Part shown: positions 58,896-64,000 of the stretch, in pieces | Layout: every line of letters begins with the position of its first letter | Numbering within the stretch: the stretch's first letter is position 1 | DNA from: Planococcus rifietoensis | Lineage (GTDB): Bacteria > Bacillota > Bacilli > Bacillales_A > Planococcaceae | Direction of reading: 5' to 3' | Assembly: GCF_001465795.2 (NCBI RefSeq) | Contig: NZ_CP013659.2 | Span: forward strand, 124,001 to 188,000 | DNA: 64,000 nucleotides | Translations under genes and position numbers: made by a program | Notes under the pieces: generated by a model | Databases searched by the model: none | The model's input: only the letters and a program-made list of their open reading frames with translations | Told to the model about the DNA's origin: nothing

Positions 58896-58920
58896 ATGTA
58901 TTGATGAATGTTTGACTCAT
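58894..58920 (-). CDS. Possible 8-residue peptide downstream of the small membrane peptide
   Basis: Reading MSQTFINT, this mini-frame has a good ribosome site (AAGGAGTGAGC) and begins 14 nt after the stop of the 32-residue peptide on the same strand. Its stop lies in the terminator. It may be translated, or the ribosome site may be a remnant. I see no known match. Confidence 0.25.
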   Translation of the reverse strand: MSQTFINT

Positions 58921-58934
58921 AAGCTCACTCCTTC

Positions 58935-59033
58935 TTACAGGCTTGTCATGAAGAACACGATGGCTGTAAGGATGGATGCGCCGCCTACTCCGTACATGAA
59001 ATCCGCTTGGTTAAAAATTAGTTTATTTTCCAT
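58935..59033 (-). CDS. Small membrane peptide, 32 aa, sigma-B controlled
   Basis: Too short for usual gene calls. The product has a short polar N-terminus (MENKLIFNQADFMYG) and one hydrophobic helix (VGGASILTAIVFFMTSL). The ATG at 59033 lies 9 nt after AAAAGGGG. A perfect sigma-B promoter (GTTTAA-N13-GGGTAT) lies 50-76 bp upstream, and the message ends at a bidirectional terminator. The promoter, ribosome site, helix and terminator together argue for a real gene. The family and function are unknown. Confidence 0.6.
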   Translation of the reverse strand: MENKLIFNQADFMYGVGGASILTAIVFFMTSL

Positions 59034-59083
59034 TTTTTAGAACCCCTTTTATAATTTGTCTTTTTGTTGCTGATAGTAATAAA

Positions 59084-59108
59084 ATACCCAGCTTAATAAA
59101 ACTTAAAC
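59084..59108 (-). promoter_or_regulatory. Sigma-B promoter of the 32-residue peptide
   Basis: On the minus strand: GTTTAA, 13 bp, GGGTAT, a full consensus match. The -35 lies inside the inverted repeat at 59093-59120. Confidence 0.85.
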
Positions 59109-59120
59109 AAGTTTTATTAA
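59093..59120. repeat. 12-bp perfect inverted repeat over the sigma-B -35
   Basis: TTAATAAAACTT, spacer AAAC, AAGTTTTATTAA. It overlaps the -35 of the small peptide promoter and could be an operator. On the plus strand a T-run follows, so a weak terminator is the alternative. Confidence 0.6.
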
Positions 59121-59272
59121 TTTTTTGGCGGGAATTAAAGTAATGCGAAACTTAAACGGCATAAAAGCGTATGTATGAGGGTAGAAACATAATAAGGAAA
59201 GCGGAGAGGCTGCGCGCAATGTGGAATATCCACTGCAGCAGAATATCCAAAACAGAAATAGGAGGGTTTTTT

Positions 59273-59821
59273 ATGAATCAAGCGTCAGAGAATTACGGGT
59301 CCATCAAAAGGACAGGAGAAAAAGCTCTTGGCATCATCGGTTCCATTTTTAATGTAATCGGCATCATTTTATCCATCATTTTCATCACCAGCTTGAGTGG
59401 TTTTGAAGGCAGCCAGATGCAAATGCAAATGGAAGAGGAATTGCGCAACGATCCGAACATCACGAATCCGCAAGATGCCGAGATGGCAGTAGATGCGTTT
59501 AATGCTGTAGTGGCAGGATTTGATGTCATTGGCTGGGTAGTGGTCATTTTGCTTGCGATCAGTACAGTCTTCGCCATTTTGGCCATCACGAAATTGAAAT
59601 CATTCGATAAGGCCAACACGGCAGGTATTTTCTTCATCCTTGCCGGGATTTTTGCCGGTGTCTTGTCGCTGACATCCATTCTCTTCTACATCGCTGCGAT
59701 TATGTGCTTCGTGCGCAAGCCGCCGCTACGTGAAGATGAATTGATGGGCCGCAGCAATGAACCAGTTACAAGCAATGATACAGTGACGCGTGAAGACGAC
59801 ACCCCGTACCGCCCGTTATAA
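59273..59821 (+). CDS. DUF4064 membrane protein (182 aa)
   Basis: Membrane protein of 182 residues with four hydrophobic segments (about 18-40, 80-105, 108-130 and 135-155) and a polar loop between the first two (MQMQMEEELRNDPNITNPQ). The C-terminal tail is hydrophilic. It resembles DUF4064 proteins of Bacillales. The ATG at 59273 follows TAGGAGGG; the upstream in-frame reading lacks a ribosome site. It stands alone with a terminator. Function unknown. Confidence 0.8.
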   Translation: MNQASENYGSIKRTGEKALGIIGSIFNVIGIILSIIFITSLSGFEGSQMQMQMEEELRNDPNITNPQDAEMAVDAFNAVVAGFDVIGWVVVILLAISTVFAILAITKLKSFDKANTAGIFFILAGIFAGVLSLTSILFYIAAIMCFVRKPPLREDELMGRSNEPVTSNDTVTREDDTPYRPL

Positions 59822-59847
59822 GAATAGGAAATTTAAGACTTAACTAA

Positions 59848-59885
59848 ACAAACCCCCCTCGAAGCGAATTCGAGGGGGTTTTTGA
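59848..59885. terminator. Bidirectional terminator
   Basis: AACCCCCTCGAA / TTCGAGGGGGTT with loop GCGAA is followed by TTTT, between convergent genes. Confidence 0.92.
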
Positions 59886-59897
59886 GTGTTTATAGAT

Positions 59898-60389
59898 TTA
59901 TTGCGCTTGGCCTGAAAGGTTGAAAACGTATTTGGCTGTTTGCAGGGGATGCCCTTCAAACAATTCTTCAAATTCTTCAAGCAACAGGAATCCGTTCGCT
60001 TCGTAGAATTTGCGGCCTTTTTGGTTTTCGCTTTCAACGTAGACGAATAATTGCTGCCCGCCTTTTAAGCGCGACAAGCCGTCCGACAGCAGCTTCTTGC
60101 CGAAACCGGAGCGTTGGTGTTCGGGCTTCATATACATGGCGATCAATTCGGCATCGCCGTCTTCATCGACTTTCGTGAAGTTTGCAAAGCCTACAGCCTG
60201 CCCGTCTTGTTCAGCAAGCAGGAGGATGGTCCGCTCCATGCGCATTTCAAGCATCGGGGTCGAGTAGGATTGCTCCAAAAACTTTTGTTGTATGGGAGAT
60301 GGAATGATCCCTTCGTACGTATCATTCCAGCTGATGTGAGCGATTTCCCGTACAGATTCGATATCTGCCGGTGTACCTGTGCGAATCAT
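59898..60389 (-). CDS. GNAT-family N-acetyltransferase (163 aa)
   Basis: Single-domain acetyltransferase of 163 residues. It opens MIRTGTPADIESVREIAHISW, has the acetyl-CoA loop MKPEHQRSGFGKKLLSDGL and the C-terminal NQKGRKFYEANGFLL. Substrate unknown. The start is supported by AGAGGTG upstream. It lies alone between a convergent DUF4064 gene and the divergent ElaA-like gene. Confidence 0.88.
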   Translation of the reverse strand: MIRTGTPADIESVREIAHISWNDTYEGIIPSPIQQKFLEQSYSTPMLEMRMERTILLLAEQDGQAVGFANFTKVDEDGDAELIAMYMKPEHQRSGFGKKLLSDGLSRLKGGQQLFVYVESENQKGRKFYEANGFLLLEEFEELFEGHPLQTAKYVFNLSGQAQ

Positions 60390-60483
60390 GCGATCACCTC
60401 TGGAATTATTTTTGCTATCATATCAAACTCTAGCCTGAATAGCCATTGATGTGGAATAATGAAATCACAGGAGGCGATTGATT

Positions 60484-60942
60484 ATGGCGTGGAAAAGTTA
60501 TCAGTTTGACGACTTCACAGCACAAGCATTATACAATATATTGAAGCTTCGTGTCGAAGTATTTGTTGTAGAACAGAATTGCCCGTATCCCGAATTGGAC
60601 GGCTTGGATGAAGTCTCAACCCATATCGTGTATGAAGAAGACGGCGAGGTGCTTGCCTATGCCCGGTTGGTGCCGGCAGGGAAGAAATACGACGTGCCAT
60701 CAATCGGCCGTGTCATTGTCCGCAAACAGGCGCGCGGCCGCGGTCTGGCGAAGGAGCTCCTCGAACGCTCGATCCGCTACATTGACGAACAATGGAAAGA
60801 ACCCGAGATTCAATTGCAAGGGCAAGTGTATTTGAAAGATTTTTATGGCTCATTCGGTTTTGAAGCGATCTCGGAAGTTTATAACGAGGACGGCATCCCG
60901 CATATCGACATGAAACGATCCGCGGCCGAAACAGCTGGATGA
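60484..60942 (+). CDS. ElaA-like GNAT acetyltransferase
   Basis: Protein of about 152 residues of the ElaA group. Diagnostic pieces are LYNILKLRVEVFVVEQNCPYPELDGLDE (residues about 19-46), the acetyl-CoA loop VIVRKQARGRGLAKELLERS and LQGQVYLKDFYGSFGFEAIS. The ATG at 60484 is 8 nt after AGGAGG; a TTG 6 nt upstream is also in frame. The target is unknown. Confidence 0.9.
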   Translation: MAWKSYQFDDFTAQALYNILKLRVEVFVVEQNCPYPELDGLDEVSTHIVYEEDGEVLAYARLVPAGKKYDVPSIGRVIVRKQARGRGLAKELLERSIRYIDEQWKEPEIQLQGQVYLKDFYGSFGFEAISEVYNEDGIPHIDMKRSAAETAG

Positions 60943-61009
60943 TTCATGATTAGCTTTAGGCGATTAGGGTAAACAAGTGATAATAAGAAAAGTAAAAGGA
61001 GTGCTGCAA

Positions 61010-61414
61010 ATGGCTAGGAAAAAAGGTGGCGGCAGAGGCCTGCTTTTAGCAGGACTGGCAGCCGGTGCATATGCATATTTCAAAAAACCGGAAAACCGCG
61101 AGAAAGCAACTGTTGCATTTAATGATGTGAAAGCGAAGGTGAATGAGTATATGGAATCCCAAAACTTGGACCAGAACAAAAATCAGCAAGACCAAAAGAG
61201 CGAAGGCTTGGACAAGACCGACCTGCAGGAAAACAAAATGACGGCTGAAGGCGGCACGCAAGCAACTGTCCAATACTACAACGAAAAAGAGCAGCAAGAA
61301 AAGAAAGAAGACAACGATGATGTGAAGCTTTCTTCAAACGACGACAGCAAAGAAAAATCGGAAAACACCGATTCGGTTTCATCCGAGCCGCGTCTGAATA
61401 CCGACAAGCTGTAA
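61010..61414 (+). CDS. YtxH-like small membrane-anchored protein (134 aa)
   Basis: Protein of 134 residues with a basic N-terminus and one membrane helix (GLLLAGLAAGAYAYF, about 10-24), followed by a KKPENREKATVAFNDVKAKV helix and a long, highly charged low-complexity tail. The N-terminal part resembles YtxH/general stress envelope proteins; the tail has no match. The ATG at 61010 follows AAAAGGAG; upstream codons in frame have no ribosome site. Its own terminator follows. Confidence 0.72.
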   Translation: MARKKGGGRGLLLAGLAAGAYAYFKKPENREKATVAFNDVKAKVNEYMESQNLDQNKNQQDQKSEGLDKTDLQENKMTAEGGTQATVQYYNEKEQQEKKEDNDDVKLSSNDDSKEKSENTDSVSSEPRLNTDKL

Positions 61415-61420
61415 AGTTCG

Positions 61421-61459
61421 AAAAGACCGCCCTGGCACGTGTGCCGAGGCGGTCTTTTT
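61421..61459. terminator. Bidirectional terminator
   Basis: AAAAGACCGCC / GGCGGTCTTTT with an internally paired loop is followed by T-runs, between convergent genes. Confidence 0.9.
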
Positions 61460-61473
61460 CGTTGCCAAAAAAA

Positions 61474-62610
61474 TCAGCGTTCGAGCGTCAGCCAATTGGC
61501 CAAAGCGATCGACAGCAATAGCGACCCGCTGAACAGGAAACCGCCATCTGCAGTGAGTGCCAAAGCCCCGGTGACTCCAGAGCCTGCGACGACGCCGATG
61601 GAGAAAAAGGCGTAAAAATATCCGTAAGCGCGCCCTCTTGATGCGGGTTCTGTGGCATCGATCAATAAGGAATTGATCGAAGGGAACAACAGCGCGAAAC
61701 CGAATCCATACGTGCACATTGCCGCATACAATAGCGGTTCTGTTGAGATGTTGGCGAGTGCGAACAGTGAAGTGCCCATGACCGCAAAGCCGATAATCAA
61801 AGTAATGATCGGGCGCACGGCATCGAACAGCCGATTGATCGGCAACAGAAAGACCAGAATGGCCGCCAAGCCGAACGCGCTCAGCAATAAGCCGCTCAGT
61901 TGAGTGGGAAACCCGAGCGCCTCCACTTTAAGCGGCAGCATATAAGCAAGCACGCCTTGTGAGAACATCAGGAAGAACGCGCCTGAAAACGATCGCCAAA
62001 GCCCCGCGTTCCATTCGAAATCTGGGCGTTTGGCTGGTGAACGATCCGTTTTTTTGTTCACTTGATGCGTCCGCAACAGGAAGAATGCTGCAATCGCGAG
62101 CAAGCCGATCAAGGTGCCCGTGACGGCCATGGTCTCGGGGACACTGCCACGGCTTGTATAAATCGCTCCATAGGCGGGGCCGATGATTGCCGCCAGACCA
62201 ACAAATGCGCCGGAAATCGCTGCATTTTTGCCGCGGCGGCTATGGTCGGTGCGGTTCGCTAGATAAGTAAAGGCGGCCGGCACCGTCAATCCGGCGGCTA
62301 AGCCATGTAAAAAGCGGATGGCGAGGAGGCTGTAAGGGCCGTCTGCCAAGCCGTAGATGAACAGCGCGGCACTTGTCGAAGCAAGCCCAATCAGCAGGAT
62401 AGCAAAGGGCCCTTTGCGGTCGGAGAAGATGCCTGAGATGATATTGCCGAATGTGTTCGACAACGAATACATTCCGACGGCAAGCCCTGCCAAAAACGGC
62501 CCCGCCCCGAGCGATACGGCAAACGGGCTGATAATCGGCAACTGGGCAAATAAATCGAAAAACGCGAAGAAGATGATAAGATAAATGAAAAAGCGCAAGG
62601 GGGTTCCCAA
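61474..62610 (-). CDS. MFS drug/metabolite efflux transporter (DHA1-like)
   Basis: Major facilitator of about 378 residues with 11-12 helices. The loop 2-3 motif appears as GIFSDRKGPFAIL and motif C-like Gly-Pro as VGLAAIIGPAYGAIY. It fits the DHA1 group of antiporters; the substrate is unknown. The start is uncertain. TTG at 62610 is directly next to AAAGGAAG, and another TTG 12 nt later (62598) has better spacing. No ATG lies near the expected start. Confidence 0.82.
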   Translation of the reverse strand: MGTPLRFFIYLIIFFAFFDLFAQLPIISPFAVSLGAGPFLAGLAVGMYSLSNTFGNIISGIFSDRKGPFAILLIGLASTSAALFIYGLADGPYSLLAIRFLHGLAAGLTVPAAFTYLANRTDHSRRGKNAAISGAFVGLAAIIGPAYGAIYTSRGSVPETMAVTGTLIGLLAIAAFFLLRTHQVNKKTDRSPAKRPDFEWNAGLWRSFSGAFFLMFSQGVLAYMLPLKVEALGFPTQLSGLLLSAFGLAAILVFLLPINRLFDAVRPIITLIIGFAVMGTSLFALANISTEPLLYAAMCTYGFGFALLFPSINSLLIDATEPASRGRAYGYFYAFFSIGVVAGSGVTGALALTADGGFLFSGSLLLSIALANWLTLER

Positions 62611-62789
62611 CTTCCTTTAAAATGTGATGATGTATGGCACTTCCGACCTCGCCGGCCCGTTTGTAACCAGGTCCGGAGCAGGCGGCAGGCGCCTGGTTGA
62701 AAAGAAATAAATGCGGCAAGGTGGATTACATTCCGCGTTGTTTAGGGTATTGAAACATATGACCTTATTATAGCACCGGAGGGAAAAAG

Positions 62790-63683
62790 ATGAAAAAAGC
62801 GATGTTCATATGGAACCCTTCCTCAGGGAAGGAAAAAGCGGCGGATTATAAAGATTTTGCAGAAAAGACCTTAACGGAAATGGGCTACGATGCCGATACA
62901 CGTGAAACGACAGGGCCTGGAGACGCCACGCATTTTGCTGAGGAAGCATGCGAAAAACGTTATGACCTTGTCGTGGCAATGGGCGGCGACGGAACGATCA
63001 ACGAAGCGGTATCGGGGTTGGCGGAAAAAGAACACGAACCGCTTTTCGGCTTGGTCCCGCTTGGCACAGTCAATGACTTTGCGCGCGCGCTCGGCATCTC
63101 ATTGAATCCAGAAGAAGCGATCGAAGGCTTGAAAACGGGACGTGAAAAACGCGTGGATATCGGTAAAGTCGGCGACCAATACTTCATGAATATCCTGGCG
63201 ATCGGTGAAATCGCCGAATCGACGTATGAAGTAGAGCCTGAGCAGAAGACTAAGCTCGGCGCATTCGCTTATTTTGTGGAAGGCGTCAAAGCGGTCGCTT
63301 CCGATGAAGTCACGACATTCGTCATCGAGCATGACCACGGCACCTGGGAAGGGGAAGCTAAGCTCGTTCTTGTAGCATTGACCAATTCGGTGGGCGGATT
63401 CGAGAAGCTGGCGCCGGAAGCATTGACTGATGACGGCTTGCTCCATTTGTATATCGTTGAAAACGCTGCGCTTCCGGCATTTGTCCGCATGGCGACGGCC
63501 TTGGTACGCGGCAAATTCGAAGAAGATCCAGCGGTGGAAGCCATCCATACGACGCGGGTTTCAATCCGCACGAGTGAGCCGTTGTCTTGTAATATCGATG
63601 GGGATGAAGGCAGCACTACGCCGTTTGATATCGAAATCATGCCGCGCCATATCCGGGCGGTTGTTCCTGGAGAAACGGACTGA
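62790..63683 (+). CDS. YegS/BmrU-family lipid kinase (diacylglycerol kinase-like)
   Basis: Soluble lipid kinase of 297 residues. The catalytic motif is VAMGGDGTINEAVSGL and the following segment is VPLGTVNDFARALGI, as in DgkB/YegS. The C-terminal half is the beta-sandwich with the cofactor site (DGLLHLYIVENA). It likely phosphorylates diacylglycerol or a related lipid for recycling. GGAGGGAAAAAG lies upstream of the ATG. A terminator follows. Confidence 0.9.
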   Translation: MKKAMFIWNPSSGKEKAADYKDFAEKTLTEMGYDADTRETTGPGDATHFAEEACEKRYDLVVAMGGDGTINEAVSGLAEKEHEPLFGLVPLGTVNDFARALGISLNPEEAIEGLKTGREKRVDIGKVGDQYFMNILAIGEIAESTYEVEPEQKTKLGAFAYFVEGVKAVASDEVTTFVIEHDHGTWEGEAKLVLVALTNSVGGFEKLAPEALTDDGLLHLYIVENAALPAFVRMATALVRGKFEEDPAVEAIHTTRVSIRTSEPLSCNIDGDEGSTTPFDIEIMPRHIRAVVPGETD

Positions 63684-63727
63684 TAGCTGCAACAACAAAG
63701 CTGTTTGGATATAGTGGGAACATAAAG

Positions 63728-63757
63728 CAGGCCGTGTATCATCGACGGCCTGTTTTG
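63728..63757 (+). terminator. Terminator after the lipid kinase gene
   Basis: CAGGCCGT / ACGGCCTG with a 9-nt loop is followed by TTTT. Confidence 0.85.
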
Positions 63758-63807
63758 AATTTTTTGTAAAAACATTGGAAATTGGAACTTTTTCGTCGCT
63801 GAAACGT

Positions 63808-63837
63808 ACAGTTAAGTGTATAATTGGTTTTAACTGT
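63808..63837. promoter_or_regulatory. Inverted repeat around a TATAAT box
   Basis: ACAGTTAA and TTAACTGT (perfect 8-bp arms, 14-bp spacer) flank TATAAT (63819-63824). This looks like a regulated promoter for the gene beyond the right edge. The rest of the spacer (63840-63975) is AT-rich, with no open frame that I can support. Confidence 0.5.
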
Positions 63838-63987
63838 TACCGATGTCATATGTTTGAAATATAAATTAGCTCAATTTACTTAAAAACTTGTAAATTTATC
63901 TGTAAAACGCTATTATTATTATTTATTCAAGCAGTTCATTAAATGAATAAGTTCGTTAAATTTTTTACATAGAAAGCCGGGGAGAAG

Positions 63988-64000
63988 ATGAATATACTCG
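63988..64000 (+). CDS. Possible start of a gene cut by the right edge
   Basis: An ATG with GGGGAG just upstream opens a frame (Met-Asn-Ile-Leu) that leaves the window. Only four codons are visible, so nothing can be said of the product. Confidence 0.35.

Overview
The window looks like a chromosomal stretch of a low-to-mid GC Gram-positive bacterium of the order Bacillales, most likely Planococcaceae (Planococcus or a close relative). This rests on the gene families (DesKR with a desaturase, P-II/Amt, T-box controlled trp genes, MntR, CvfB, YpuA), on strong AGGAGG-type ribosome sites with frequent GTG/TTG starts, and on Bacillus-like regulatory sites (Fur, FadR, cre, MhqR, sigma-B). I see no rRNA, tRNA, insertion sequence, prophage or CRISPR array. 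The left edge cuts a CydC/CydD-type ABC transporter. The right edge stops just inside a possible new gene.

Layout. 1-4.7 kb: end of a cytochrome bd assembly transporter, a small membrane coiled-coil protein, then the cold-response set desaturase-desK-desR and a DUF2188 protein. 4.8-12 kb: proline symporter, BCCT betaine-type transporter, two VOC proteins, hflX and a lipoprotein. 12.0-12.45 kb: a tandem non-coding repeat with conserved hairpins. 12.5-15.3 kb: a Fur-controlled siderophore importer (two permeases and an ATPase, no binding protein). 15.4-22.8 kb: PAP2 phosphatase, a divergent glnB-amt operon with two GlnR/TnrA-type boxes, a cysteine-free uracil-DNA glycosylase relative, zupT, a DUF4003 gene whose ribosome site lies inside the zupT terminator, a NiaP-like transporter and an acetyltransferase. 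22.8-25.4 kb: an osmoprotectant-type ABC importer. 25.5-29.8 kb: a beta-oxidation operon with a FadR box and a consensus cre site. 29.8-34.5 kb: trpD-trpC-trpFB-trpA behind a Trp T-box, lacking trpE and trpG. 34.5-41 kb: alkyladenine glycosylase, a sigma-B-type stress protein, arsRB, ppaC, a DsbA-family protein and azoR. 41-49.4 kb: a palindrome-rich spacer, an FAD/Rieske oxidoreductase, YceI, murB, a cation antiporter, a penicillin acylase and a fluoride channel pair. 49.4-64 kb: P1 peptidase with a universal stress protein, cadCA, mntR-cvfB-ypuA, an MhqO-type dioxygenase, several acetyltransferases, small membrane proteins, an MFS pump and a lipid kinase.

Several genes form regulatory groups. 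Three quinone or electrophile-stress promoters (azoR, yceI, mhqO) share a TATCTCGAA element matching the Bacillus MhqR operator. Three genes have sigma-B-like promoters (DJ-1/PfpI protein, a 51-residue membrane protein, and an unannotated 32-residue membrane peptide). Metal control is prominent: Fur, ArsR, CadC and MntR. Seven acetyltransferase domains in six genes, plus osmolyte, arsenic, cadmium and cold-response genes, fit a free-living salt- and cold-tolerant organism.

The least explained pieces are the covarying tandem repeat at 12.0-12.45 kb, the palindromic element at 41.14-41.28 kb, and the sigma-B small peptide locus at 58.9-59.1 kb.
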